Below are positions 44,601-58,224 of a stretch of DNA of 63,227 nt, one piece after another. Every line of letters begins with the position of its first letter. The first letter of the stretch is position 1. The notes beneath the pieces were generated by a model that had not been told where the DNA came from, did not search any database, and saw only the letters and a list, made by a program, of their open reading frames with translations. The translations under genes were made by a program, and so were the position numbers. This DNA is from Acanthamoeba lenticulata (taxonomy: Eukaryota > Discosea > Longamoebia > Acanthamoebidae): contig NAVB01000145.1 of assembly GCA_002179805.1 (NCBI GenBank), positions 1 to 63,227 on the forward strand, read 5' to 3'.

Positions 44601-47600
44601 TGAAGGTGGATTCAAGGGAAAGGGAGCGCACCTCCTGTTCCTGCTGTTGCTCGCGCTCCTGCTCTTGCTCCTGAACCTTCTCGGCGTCGAAGAAGTGGCC
44701 GGAGCTGTTAAGGAGGCGCTTCCGCTTGGCCTTGTCGCGGCGCCGGCGCTCGAGTTCGACCAGGGCGGCGTCGCCGGCATCGGCGGCCGCGGCCTCGACA
44801 GCGCTGGCAGAGGCCGTCTTAGGCTTCTTCTTGCGCTTCTGCTGGACCAGCTCGCGCACGCGCTGCACGATGCCCAGCTCGCCCTCGCCGTAGACAAAGT
44901 CGGCGTTCTCGCGAATGCGGTCCTCGATAGTCTCGTGGAAGGGCTTGGGCACCGGCACGCAGGCCTCCACGCTGAAGTCGATCGGCTCGCGGAACACCTG
45001 CAAGCTCTTGCGCAGGTGCACGTCCTCTACCTTTTCGTGGATCTTGAACCTGGCGGCCACGCACGACGTCATGTTTGTGAGAAGACAAGTCAATCGCATC
45101 ACGAGGCAATAAGGCCGGGAGCACGCACTGCGGGTGTTCCTTGAGGAGGGTCTTGAAGGCGTTCTTGCGCCATACGTTAGACACATTCTGGATGCAGAGC
45201 TGGTTGAACCTGTGTGCGTGTGTCGTGTCAGCGCTCAGAGACGTCTCATGAGGAGTAAATGAGCGCTTGTTGAACGTACTGAATGCGTTCTGAGTGCATG
45301 CTGTTGATCACCAGCCAGGCCGCCACATCCACCAGCACCTTGGCGTCACCCTCGAGGCCTGGACCGGTCAACGCAGAAACAGGAAATAGCGCGAGGTCAT
45401 CAGCAACTACGCAATACTCGTTGTTGTCTTCATGTAGCCGTACCGTTGGACGGCATGCGGGCGTGCTTGAGCTCGCGCGCCATGAGGCGCTCGATTTCAG
45501 GGATGATGTAGAGGTGGATCGTCTGGCCCTTTCCGATGCCGCGCATACGGAAGGCACCTGCGTCACGTGTCGATGGGGAGGGCGACGTCAGGCGCGTGTT
45601 TTTAAATATAAAGAGATAAAGTGGGGAAATTAGCATACCCTGAGCGTAGTCACGGAAGGTCATGTCCTTGCCGAGCGTGAGGACGGCGCACGCGTTGAGG
45701 ACGTGCTTGATGTCCATGCCCGTCGTGTGCACCTGATCGTAGAAGGCAAAGCGCTTCTTCTCGCTGATGCCGCACTGGGCGAGCTTGAGCACGCGGCCCG
45801 TGGCGCGCACGAGGATCATCTTCCTGTCGAACTCGTCGAGGAACACGACGCCCTCAAAGTTCTTCAGGCCGTTGGCCAGCAGGTATTGGGCCACCTGTAC
45901 GTGCATTGCGGGCACGCCCGAGAGTTAGGCACTTGATTCGACAGCTAACATGCCATGACGAAGAGGACGTGCCTGGAAGTTGGTCATGCCGGTGATGAGG
46001 GCGCCGGTATCGATGAGGGCGTGGAAGGGCGGCTCAGCGTTGGCGATCTTGTTGAGGAGCGACTTGACCGACCAGCCCTCCTCGACCACCTCGTGGCTCA
46101 CGATGTCCGGGTTGGTCAGATAGTTGATCATCAATCCGTCCGAGCCTAGATTCGCACATACACACAATCAGCGCTTGCGGGACATCTCCTCTTCCCGCTC
46201 AAAAAAAGAACGCACCCTTCTCGTAGCCGCACTGGCCCAGCTCGATGGGCATGAGATCGGACGGCGTGCCGGAGAAGCCAATGCGGCGGCCAAAGAGCAT
46301 CTCACCGCCGAGGGCTTGGCCGCTCTCGCTCAGTTTCACGATCTGTGGTGAGATGAAACAAAAGTTGTTCTGTTATCATCGGGCCTACCGGGGGATGAAG
46401 GGAGGGCGACACGGCACGAACCTGATGGCGCATGTAGGCCGGGAAGATGAACTCGTTGAGGTACCAGTGGATGAGATCGGGAAGCTTGAAGAGCAGCGCG
46501 TGCAGCTTCTGCATCTGCTCCTCGTTGGACCGCTTGAGCAGCCGCAGCGGGACCACCTCGAGAGTTTCATCCTCGTCCTCGTTGTCACCATCCTGGGCCG
46601 CGATGTCCATCTTGTCCTTGCCCTTGTCCTTGTCGGCTGGCTCGGTGAAGTTGAGCGAGCCGCGTACTTGGCCGCCGGCCATCTTGACCCACTGGGCGTA
46701 GCGGATCGACGACTTGCGCTCACTGTAGGGGCCCACCTCAAGCGTGAGCGTCGACCGCAGGTTGGCGACGATGTCGTTAAAGTCCGACCAGCGCAGCCCC
46801 TCGTAGCGGTAGGCCAGGATCGTGAGGCCCAGAATCACGTCCGGATGCGCGAACCTGCCAGAGACGGTGTATGTGAGTGGCATTCAGCCAGCGCGACTGG
46901 GAAGGAAGCGCGAGGATTGCGTACTCGGAGGACTGGGACGGGACGTCCTTGCCGACGAAGGGCACGGCCAGCTTGGCCCGCGTGCGGGGCATGTTGGGGT
47001 CCACGGCGATGGCCCGGTCAAAGTCCTCCTTCGTCAACAGACCGAACGACACGCGATCAATCTAGATTGCGCGGCCACATGCGCGTATGATCAGCACACC
47101 CACTCAAACATGATGCGGCTGCGTTCATACCTTCTGAAGGACGTGGGGCAGGAAGGACTTGAGCCAGTCGCGGGTGAGGTTGAGCATCTTCTTGTTCTTA
47201 GGCGAGAGGGTGTTGTTGACAAAGTCCACCAGCTCTTGCTCGTAGTTGGCCCGGTCATCCTCCAGGATGTACCGCACGATCTGGTCGTCGCTCAGCCCTG
47301 CTCGTCCCCAAAGCTTAGGGTTAGCACTGTGCGGCGTGGGGGAGGAGCACAAGGCACGGCTTACCGGTGAGGTTCTGGGACTCGAGCCACAGGAGAGCCC
47401 ACTGGGCGATGATAGGCTTGATCTGCTTGTGGTAGAAGTCCGGGTTGAGGAGGACGATGTGCGGGTTGCGCTGGAGGGCGCGCTGGCGGTAGCCTTCGGT
47501 GACGACGGCCTTGAGCCGCTCGAGGACGTCGAGCGCGCGGTTGCTCTCCTTGAAGCCCACGGACAGAGCGCCGCCGTCAGCGTAGAAGATAGCGTCGAGG

Positions 47601-50600
47601 AGGTGGATGGGCAGCTTCCAGCGCAGGGGCGCAAAGTCGAGGTCGAGCTTAGGCCCGATGGGGAAGTTGAGCTCGCTCTTGAGCGGGTGGAGGATGAGGT
47701 CGACCTCGTCCATGATCAGCACGCCCGAGCGGAAGAGCTCGAGAATGCGGGCCAGCTCGCGCGCGTCGACTTCCATCTGCGGGTGACGCGGGCCAGACTC
47801 GTCCTCGATCAGGTGCAGCATCTCGAGGAACTTGAGCATGATCGACTTGATCGACGTCGGGGTGCTGATCACCACGCCGTTGGTCCGGATGGCGTTGGTC
47901 AGCTTGTTGTACAGGCTCCGGTCCACGCGCGATGCGCGGTCGCAGTGCAGCGTGTAGATGCGCTTGTGCATGATCGATGAGAACGTGCTGCGCATCACGC
48001 TGCGCGAGAACTCGAGCAGCGCCGGCGGCACCACTTGGCACACAAGGGACTTGTTGTCGCCGAGCATGAGGGCCAGGAGCGGCCCTACGACGGTGGTCTT
48101 GCCCTGACCCATGATCATCTGCTTGACCATGGACTTGCCCTGCGTCATGCTGTCCATGAACTCGCGCACCATGATCACCTGCCGCTCGCGCAGCAGGATG
48201 TTCCACGTGAACTCGAACACCAAGAATCGCGGATCTGAATGCGCATTTGGACTTGGTTGTTAGTGGTGCTCTTCCATAGTTCAAGGTGTGGGTCGGTCTG
48301 TACCGTAGATCAGTTCGTCGTTCTCCTTGTCAATGAAATAGCGCTTGGTCGTCAGGTTCTGGGCCAGCGACTCGCTCTGCACCGCGTAGAGCGCAATCAC
48401 CCACCCAGCGCCGAGAGCGGTTATCGATCATGGCTCGCTAGGCGAGGGCACAACAAGGAAGAGGAAGGACGAGCTTACCTTCTGGATGAGGCCAGCAACG
48501 AGGGCCGGGTTGGACTCGGCCGTGGGCGCCTGGCCCTGGGTGACGAGGAGCAGGCCGAGCAGGCCGCGCGCGTCGGAGAGGCAGCGGTTGATCTGGCCGA
48601 TGCGGTTGGCGTGCATGATGGCGGCCGCGATGACGTCGTACACGTGCTCAATCTTGGACTCGTCAAAGTACGGGTTGAGCTTCTGCAGGTCCCACCCGCT
48701 CCTCGACGACAACAGCGAGCCCACCAGGTAGTCCAGCCAGATGTGGGTTTCCTGGCCGCAATAGCGCTGCAGCACGAAGCGATAGCGAGCGACGCTCTCG
48801 GTCGACGAGGCCGCGGGCTTCTCCTTGCCCTTCTCGCCCTCCTCAACCTCCATTGCATCCTGCTATTCAAGGCGCCGGTCAGGAACAGCTCCCAACGCGT
48901 GGGGAGAGAAAAGTGAAGGCATGGTACCGGTGCGACGCCGGTCGGTTCCAGCGGAACTTCGTTGGCGTGCGCGACGACGTAGGGAATGGCGTTGTTGACA
49001 TACTCCGAGTCCTGCTCGCGGATCTTGAGGAGCTCGTCGATCAGCGCCTGGACGTGCGCCACCACCTCGCCGAGCGCGGGCTGCGCCTCGCCGCGGGCGT
49101 AGGCGTCAATGTCCTGGTCGAGCAGGCCCTTGTACTTGGCCACCTTGCCATTGTTCTGCAGGTCGGCGTAGTGCTTCATCTCGGCCTCGAGGCGCTCCAT
49201 CATGAAGCCGGCCACAGCCGACTTGGCCTGCGGGTGGCCGGACACGTCAAAGGGCAGCTGGCTCGAGACGGGCGGCTTGCGCTGCTCGTCACGCGCGAGG
49301 AAGGCGACATGGTTGTCAAGGCCGAGTGACACCAGCGGCGCGCCAGCAAAGGCCGCACGCGCGTCCTGGTCCATGGCCAGGCGCTGGTCGCCCAGGCCCG
49401 TGCTCGGGTCCACGACGCGCAGACGGCGCCGGAGGCACATGAAGTCGGACAGCACCGGCAGCACCCACGAGCGCTCGCTCTCGGGCGTGACGGGCGCCGT
49501 CAGGTTGGGCGCCGGCAGCTTGGGCCACGTCTCCGGCGGCAGGTTCATGTTCTCGACCTCCATCATGAGCGTGGGCACGAGGATACCAAAGAGGTCGTCG
49601 ATGGGCGACACGTTCTCGGTGTCGTCGATCCACCCGTTGATCCGTTCGTTCTTCATCTGCCGCCTGTCCACAAACTTGGGCAAGCGCTGGCAGAGCTCCG
49701 GGTTGCGGGAGAGGATGTTGAGGATGGAGGGCAGGAGGCCGCGGTCGGTCTTGTCGGCCATGAGCTGGAGGAGGAGCGTGGCCAGTGAGTGCGAGTCGTC
49801 GTTGGAGAGGATCTTCATCTTGACGCCGCCCGTGAAGAGGTTGTAGAGGAACAGGAAGCCCAGCTTGAGCTCGCTGCCGGCCATGGTCTCCGTGCCCGGC
49901 CAGTACTGGTGCGCCACGTCGAGCGCCATCACGCCAGACAGCAGCTTGGACGCTGCGTAGTCAACCGACAGGCTCTGCCAGTCCTTGGCCGTCGCGCCCA
50001 GCGCCGAGAGGTCGTTGTAATAGGGCCAGCCTGAGTCCACCGTGCGCGGCACCACGAACAGGTCCACACTCTGCAGAAGGCAGCGTGAGTAACCACCGCA
50101 GCCACCAAGGGGACAATGAGGGAAGGTCGCGCGCGTACCGAGAGACCGGCGTCGAGAGCGCGCAGGTAGTACATGCGGTTCTTGACCAGCGTGATGTCGT
50201 ACTCGGTGTACACCCGCGGGTCGAACCGCGGGTCAGAGATGTCGGTGATGCACTGCTCCTCGAGAAGCTGCGACTCCTGTTTGTATACCGGGAAACACGT
50301 GCAGCAGAGTCAGCATCTAAGCCACAGACGCTCGCGTGGCTTCGAAGAGATCGAGCAAAAAAGAAATCATTAGTAACGAGACACGAACCTCGTGGTGGGG
50401 CAAATGGCAGGTGACCGCGACGTGCTTGACCTTGACGACGTAGGCCGCAAACTCGTTGGTGATGTCCCACGGGACCTTGACAGGGCTGTCGACGGTGACC
50501 GACGAGATCTTGATGCGCGAAGCGTGCGCGTTCGGGTGGCGGTCGACGTTGGCCTCGCCCAGCGTCTGGAAGATGATGTTCTCCTCCGCCGAGAACGCCG

Positions 50601-53600
50601 TGTCCGTGCCGATGGCGCTTACCAGCTTGAACACTTCGTCGTAATCTGCACAGGCACACACATGGCACGCGTGGTTGGCCAAAACTGGTTCTCAACTGGC
50701 TGCGCTGCGGGGCAATCGCGGCCGCAGTACCTCGGTGCAGGAAGCGCAGGAGCAGGAGGTAGAGGGCCGAGGCCAGGGTCGGGGTGAACATGAACGAGAG
50801 CGAGACGTGGACCGGGTAGAGGTAGTACTTGGTATCCAGCGCTTCGTTCCAGTCCTTATCCGTCCGGTCGAGCACCAGCTCTGTGGAGAACGGCGCGCTG
50901 CCGATGAACGGCCGCACCGGGTGGATGGAGGGCACCAGCACCAGGATTTCCTGTAATAAAAGGGTGATGAGCCAAGCTTGCAGGGAACGCACGAGCCTGC
51001 GGGTCTAGACCGGTCTCGGAAAACGTACGTTGTTGGGGTCTGACAGGAGCACAGAGTGAGGAATGCCACGAATGAGGCGCGTCGTCAGCTCGCTCCGCGC
51101 GTTGGTCACGAACAGGTTCACGTGATCAACACTGTGTGGAGAGAAAGTCAATTGCCATGAGGAGGGAAGGGTAAGAACCACGACCGCCAAGCAAGAAATA
51201 GAGCGCGAGCTATTTGGGGGAAGGCTTTGTCAAACATGCCTGTAGAGCCGGGTGACGCCGTCGCTGTCGGTGCGGGCGTGGAAGGCCATCTTGAGCCGGG
51301 GGAGTTCGACCAGGTCGAGATTGAACGGCTTGGTGGAGTCCTTCTGCTTGGTCCAGGCCAGGACGTACGCGAGCTTATCCAGGCGCGTGATCAGCTGTGC
51401 CAAACTGTGCAGCTTGGAACCTGTGTGAAAGCCCCTCGCAAGTCAGTCAGCGGCGATACTTACTTTTGAAATAAACACGATCATGCACGTGAGCGAGAGC
51501 GCACCCTTGGGCGCGTGGAGGAGGTCCACCAGGACGAGCTCCTCATCATCGAGGCTCTTCTTCTTCTTGGTCTCCAAAGCGAGCTTGGACCTGCGGAGAT
51601 CCTTCTTCTGCTCCTCCTTTTTCTTCTCCTCCTCCTGCAGGGGCAGTCAGATGACGTTTCAACTAAGTGGAAGCTAGGCTGCAGTTCGCACCTTCTTGAC
51701 TTGCGGCAGGCGCGTGATGCGCGCGCACACGCCGGGCTGCTGCGTGCAGTCCACCTTGGGCACCCGCACGAGCTCGACGTGGATCATGCCGTGGCTCTTG
51801 TCCAGCGGGTAGCCGCGCAGATTATCACTCTGAAACCCAGGAGGGTGTGTCAGCCCCAACAACAACCAGAAAAAAACAACAACAGCGAGGCGTACCTTGT
51901 CCTGCCAGAAGTGGTAGGAATCGAGGAGGGCGGACGGGACGATGCCGTAGAGGAGGCGCGAGGGGATGAACTGCTCGTCGGTGCCGGAGACGTTGAACGG
52001 ATGAACCTTGTCGCGAATGATGACGACCGAGGTCGGGTCCGGATACTCGGCGTACGGGTGGCCGGCGCCGTGGCGCTCCCAGCGGGGCCACGGGTAGTCG
52101 CGGTCCTTGATCGACGGCTGCATGTCGCGGAGCGCGTAGTGGACGTCGGTCGTGTACTCGAGCGAGCGATAGAAGCGGCGGCCGTGGGACATGACGTTGT
52201 AGATCTGCACCACGCGGAGGCTCTTGAAGACAAAGATCTCCTTCCAGGTACCGCCCTTCTTCGGGTGGATGCCCACCATGTAGGCCACGTCGGCGTCGGC
52301 CGGCAGCGGGTCCTCAGGCAGGCAGATCTGGAGCGGGAACGGCTGGGTGAGGTAGGTCAGCCGCACGGGCTCGAAGATGGGCACGATCCACTGCTCGCTC
52401 TCCTCGAGCTCGCCCGGCACGTAGTCGCGGTCGAGCACCTGCACGTCCATCCGCGGATCGGGCGTGCGCCAGTACTGCAGGTCGTGGTCGCGCCCGATGA
52501 GCCGCACCCACTCACGGTGCTCGGCCGTTTCGATCGTGGCCGCCTGCATCGAGTTGGACCCAAAGATGAGCAGCACGTCGGGCCGTCCGGCGATCGACTT
52601 GTCCAGCGCCTTGAGGTGCGACGACTTGAGGGTCAGCTGGATCGTTTGCATGTCGATCTCCACGCCCAGCTCTAGATCATCGCTCACGCTCTGGACCACT
52701 CCGTCATCTGTGTCGGCTCCCCAGTTAAAAAGATGGAAACGAGAAACAAAATGGCTCAAAAAACAAAAAACAAAATCGAAAGCAACTGCCCCTTCCTTGG
52801 GGCGGTGAACTAAGAACGACTAGATTGCCCGGCGCCACGGTACCTGCTGGGGGTGGCAGGAGGCGGCGTCGCGAGGAGGGGCGCGCTCTTTGGCTTGCGG
52901 CGCGAGAATTTAGGGACAGCTTTCGCTTGCCCTTTCGCCCGCCATCGCGCGTCACTTCTCCTTCCTCTTCCATACGCTCTCCCTCTTCAACATTCTCCTC
53001 CACTTCATCCTCCTCAATCAGATCAATTTCGGATTCTCGCTCGCTATCTAAAGGAGACCGCGAGAGAGTGGACAACATGCAGTTGCAGATAAGATATCTC
53101 ATGTTCGCAGGAATTTACTCACGAGTTGCCCTCAATTACGGACGGAAAAACTCCCGCCCATCGTGCAGGACGAGAAGCAACAGCAGCGACAAACAATAAA
53201 TTGACAACAAGACACTTAAATAAGTGGAAAAAGAGGGCCAGAGGAGTGGAGTACCTTGCTGAGCCTGGTTAGCCTGGTTGGCCGAGGAGACGACGGTGAA
53301 GCGGCCCACGGAGCGGTTGCCCTCGATGAAGGCCCACTTGCGGATGAAATGAGCCACGGAGGTCTCCTCGCGCTGCTTGTGGTGGTGCTCCATGCGAATG
53401 CCGGTGCCGGCGGCCACGCGTACGGCGCCCTCCATGACCTCGTTGAGGGCCTTCTGTCCGTGCGTGCGGATCCACGTGATGAGCTTGCGGCGCACTACCT
53501 GGAGCAGCTCGAAGACTTCGGTCTCGGGCACGGGGAGGAGCTTCATGTTCCACGTGTGGCGGGTGGTGAGGAAGATGAAGGCGCAGAGAAGCGTGCTGAC

Positions 53601-56600
53601 GACGTTCTCGTTGAGTTCATCGAGGTGCATGTTGCGGTAGAGCAGGAGCAGGTGCGCGTGCAGCGTGCACGCGATCCGCGAGTTCTCGTCGACGACTTTG
53701 TCGTCCTCCTTGTTCTCGCACGCCTTCATGGCCTGGTAGCACCACGACTCGAGCATCTTGTGGACCGGCCCGTGGAGCAACTGGCGCAGCTCCACCTGGC
53801 CCCGCTCGAGGGTCTCGAGCACGGCCGGCGTGACCTCGACGTCGCGCAGCGGGCCAGAGATGGTGTCGTGCTTGCCTTTCGCGTGCGCGATCATGAAGGA
53901 CATGTAGTTGTCCATCCTCGCCGCCGTGCGCATGACGTAGAGGATGATGTCGACCGTGCTCGCGTACACCGTCATCGTGTCCAGGTCGAGGGCAAACTTG
54001 AGGAGGGCAACGGTGGAGGCGATGACACCAGCGGGTGAACGATGAAGCTCATTGATGAGCATGCCGTAGGGCGTGGCGAGCAGCTTCGGGTTGGTCGTCG
54101 GGACCTCCTTGGGCTCGTCACGGAGCGAGGCCGGCAGGTAGCGCCCGGGCTCGAAGAGCACGCTGTCGAGCACGTCCTGCAGCTGCTTGCTCTTGAGCGC
54201 GTGGATGCGATCCTCGGTCGAGAAGAAGCTGAGGATGAGCGGCAGCCGGATGTAGGGCACGGTTAGGTAGGAGATCAGCAGCTCCGAGTCGCGCTGGCCG
54301 ATCGCGTCCTCGAAGTTGGGCAGGTTCTTGATGTGCAGGACGTCGTCCTCCGTGTTGACGGTGTGCGGCGCCGTAAGGAAGGACGGCGTGGCCGTCGACG
54401 GGAACCTGTGCGTGAAGGGCTTCTTCTTGGGCCGGCAGTAGAGGAAGAAGCCCGGCTGGTAGGCGTTCACCAAGTACTCGCCCATATCAAACTTCCACCT
54501 GAACACAAGCGTGGCCGCGCGACGATCAGCGCCTAGAGACCACAAGCGAACAAGGGAGGGCGAGAGTTGCGCACTTGAGCTCGGCGTGCTTCTGGGTCCA
54601 CGGGGCCGGTCGGGGGAAAGCCTCATCCTCGGTGTTCATGAAGTACTTGAAGTAGAACGCGATGTCGCGGTAGCACGCGAACTCGGGGTAGTTCTTGATG
54701 ATCAGCCACTGCTCGCCCGAGATGTAGGTGTGGATGTCGCCCTGGTCGAACGCTGAATTGTCGAACATTTCAGTTGAAGTGCCGAAACGTGAGCTGGAGT
54801 CAGGGCGAAGCTTGGAGAGGGAGAGAAATTTCTAAAAGTGCCGTACCGAGCTCAGCACACACTTGGGCGAGGAAGCGATTGTTGGCCTGGTCTTGACCCA
54901 TGCCATTCTCCCAGGAAAAGATGTGGTTGGAGGGCGGGATCTCGTCGAGCTGGTCGGCAAAGTAGTCAAGCACAGAGGTACGCGCGATGTTGAGCTCGGC
55001 CGAGTGGACCTCGATGGTCTCGCTCTGGTCGCCAAACTTGCCCGTGCTGAGGCCGTAGCCGTGAAGGCCGTTGTGGCCCATGAGGTGAAGGCTCACCTCT
55101 GACGGGATGTCGGTCGCGCGCTTGCGCATGGCGGCGTCGGCGATCGCGGCAATGCAGGCAGGCACGATGATGCGCACGGCGTCAAACGAGCGGGTGGCCT
55201 GCAGGGCAAAGGCCGACGAGGCAAAGTGCTCGATGATGCGCTGGAGCAGCACCAGAATGTCGAGCTGCAGCGCGTAGCGGATGGGCGTGCGCCACACGCA
55301 GTTGGCGTAGTCCGGGTTGCTGTGGCCCTTGGGTACAGGCACCAGCTGGGTGAAGGTGTACTCGATGAGGGCGCACTTGAGGAAGCTCGTGTTCTTGATC
55401 GTGTGGGTCTGCACCGAGATGAGCGTGCACAGCTTGTCGCAGTAGCGAATGGCCGCCAGCGCTTCCTCAAAGTTGGTCACCCGAGCAGGAAGCTGGAGCA
55501 TGTCGACGGGCACGTATTTGGGCAGCTTGATCGGCAGGCCCGCGAGACCATCGACGTCCTCTTCGCGCAGCAACCGGTCAAAGAACGGGTGAAGGCCCCA
55601 CTGGTAGTCGGCTCGGTTGCCGTCGTCGAGCTGCAGCAGCGGCGGCGCGCCGGCCGACTGGTCGTTGACGGGCAGGCCCTTGACGGCCTCCTCGACGACA
55701 TCGATCCGGCGCTTGACGTCGGCGAGCTGGTGGGCAGTGATGCGCTCGTCGTCGGCGTTGCTGAACTTGACGGCCGTGTAGGCTAGCTGCTCGCAGGCCA
55801 TCTTGATCAGGCGGATGTCGGACCCGCTGAGCGAGGGCACAAAGTGGAGGTCGTTGTCGATGAGCGCCACCATCTGCGCGCGCAGGATGAACCCGGCCTG
55901 TTTGGCCTTTACCACCGAGAGGCCCTTGCGCCGCATGAGGTAGTAGAACGACTCCAGCACGCAGCGATAGTAGGCCGTTGATCCACGCTGGGGCGACCGC
56001 CAGTCGATGGCCGGGTCGTCCTTGTTCGCCACCAGCGACTCTTCGAGCGGCTTTCCGGTCAAGAAACTGCCACCGCAACGTTACGAGATCAGCACTTGAT
56101 TAAAAAGCCGGAAAGGAGGGGCCAGCGCCGTACGGCAGGAGGTAGTCGTAGATCTTGTCTGGCGTGTTTTGCTTGGCCTGATAGACGACCAGCTTGAAGA
56201 GGAAGGCCCAGAAGGCGTCGTCGTAGATGCGTGCCAGAGGGATATCGTCAAATGCCAGACACGTTTTGTACCTGTTCACACGGGTGAGGTGAGAAATCTC
56301 ACAACACGACCCATGGACGAAGGGCGTTCATCGCGTCAGATCACAGCGTACATAATCTTGGGTGGTCTCTGTACAGAGGCGGGGTGGTAGGAGAGCCCGC
56401 GCAGGGGGTCGGTGTTGACCAGGACGAAGCGGAAAGACTCGGCGGCGACCCTTTCCAGAATGTACATCATCGAGTGGTCGTTCAGGCCGCCCGGAATGAT
56501 CATGAACTCGCCCTCCTTGATCGACTTGATTTGCTTGGTGAAGCCGCGGAGGAAGTGGATGAGCTGCGCGCCGCCCTTCACAGCGAGTGCAAACTGTGTG

Positions 56601-58224
56601 CGTGTGTGTTTTTACAAAAAGGTAAGAAGCAGTGCACAGACCCAGCACTACTGCACACGCCGGAGCAGGATGGGCATGTACCTTGCGCCCCAAGGCCTTG
56701 GCGTCCTTGAAGAGCTCGTTGATGGCATCCAGGTGCTGCAGGTCAGCATGCTCAAAGCCGTTGAGGAACGACTTTTGCTCCTGCAGCGCACGGTCCAGCC
56801 CGAGCGAAAAGACGGCCAGCGAGGGCGGAACCGACCCGCCGTCGAGCCCGGTACCCTCGAGGAAGGCGTCACCGAACTCGCCTGTAGCCAGAAGAGTACT
56901 TGTGAGCGTCGACGGTCTTAAGATGATGAAAATTGAGCACAAAAAGTATACCGAGGAAGGCGGGATGGATCCAGATTGGCGGTGGCCGCTTGTAGAGTGA
57001 CTGCAGGCTCATGTGTTCGAACATCTGCCGCTCAGCTGCGCGCAACATAGTTTGGGTTAGACTCGTCACGAGGAAACCTTGCCAGGTGAGAATCCAGGCT
57101 GGCGACATGTACCTTGCTCTTTCTCGACCTCCCAGAAGCTGAAGATGCGGTTGAGCTGGCTAGACTGCTTCACGGCCTGTTCACGACCCGGAATGGAAAT
57201 AATAAGAATTTTAAAATAGATGTAATGCTTATTATTGAACTGTGGCGGACGTACGTCAATGCTCATCGTGTGCGGCCGGAACTCGAAGTACTTGAGCAAG
57301 AGGCCCGGCGCAAAAGACTCGTTGGTGGAGGCAAAGAGAAAGATGGAGTCCGTGGAGACAGCAAAGCGACCATCCGGGGTCTGGAAGACACCCTTGTTGA
57401 TCGTACTGCACACCTTGCCGTTCACGTAGGTCGTCATGTGGCGCGAGCCGCCCCAGCCGCCGCCCATCGTGATCACGACCCTGATAGTAGAAATTAATAA
57501 ACTTTCTCTCACGCATTGTCTTGCCGCGTGAGGAAACTAGCTACGAACCTGGTCCACTTCTTTTCCTTCATCCAGGCCTCACGCACGCCGTACTCGCCAA
57601 AGATGCCCACGCCACCGGTTTTGGAGATGTAGGCCTCTCCTTCAGTCTGCTTATTGGCAAAGTTGGCCTGGTAGAGCGCGATGCTGCGCACCGGCGAGGG
57701 GGATTTTTTTTTATGTTAAAAGAAAAATGAAAACAAAAACTACACGCGATGCGGTGCGCTAATGGTGAGCTGGTACCTCTCCTTGGGATAAGAGTTGATC
57801 TTGATGTCCATGGTGAGCGTGTAATCGTTGATGTGTTGCCCACCATTGGCCGGCAGCTTGACTGAACAAAAAAAAAAAAAAAAATCCATCCAGTAGATCT
57901 AGTGAGTGTCTTGGCAACAGTGAGGGTGGGGCAAGGTGGCGTCGTACGGTCAAACTTGAGGTAGCTCTTGGGCGGCACGACAAAGGCAGTAGACCTATCT
58001 TGCTGCACTTCAAGGTGGGCTTCGCCCGCTTCGTCGTTGATGACCATCATCCCCTCTGGCACTTTGCCATGGCGAAAATCCCAGGCTTTGGCATCGGCAG
58101 GCGTGGCAGGCGGTTCGGGAACCTTGGGCGTCTCCTCACCACCCTCTTCACCCTCTACGTAGAGTGATTCTTCACGCAAGCCCGCCAGATCATCGAGTCG
58201 GTCGAAGGGCTTCTGGTGATCCAT
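41619..58224 (-). CDS. Giant DUF3638/DUF3645 protein with ATPase motifs, EF-hands and NZF zinc fingers
   Basis: One long run of minus-strand exons with no visible internal gene boundary, probably over 4000 residues. Start ATG 58224 (MDHQKPFDRLDDLAGLREES). Order: concanavalin-like domain (57060-57950); long helical region (48430-56950); DUF3638 core (47300-48230) with GQGKTTVVGPLLA (Walker A) and GVLIMDEVDLILH (Walker B-like); DUF3645 (AVPFVGKDVPS ... FAHPDVILGLTILAYRYEGL); FSGTPSDLMP; TTGMDIKHVLNAC; and FRMRGIGKGQTIHLY. Next come coiled coil, EF-hands (loops DQDRSGDLSEAE, DTSRNGLITPAE, DKNQDGCIDYRE), a second concanavalin-like domain (42100-42650) and two NZF fingers ending at 41619. The family is catalogued near ubiquitin thioesterases, but its biochemistry is poorly known. 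Continuity across about 52710-53240 (acidic linker exon) is inferred. Confidence 0.75.

Noticed and set aside
51515..52675. Plus-strand open frame of 386 residues
   Set aside because: Antisense to well-formed exons of the giant DUF3638 protein; Val/His/Asp/Glu-rich composition typical of reverse-frame shadows in this genome.
53256..54038. Plus-strand open frame of 260 residues
   Set aside because: Shadow of a minus-strand exon of the giant gene; no domain.
57867..57885. Long A homopolymer, possible poly(A) retrocopy tail
   Set aside because: On the coding (minus) strand it is the T-rich pyrimidine tract just upstream of a splice acceptor region within the giant gene; no target-site duplication or retroelement is seen.
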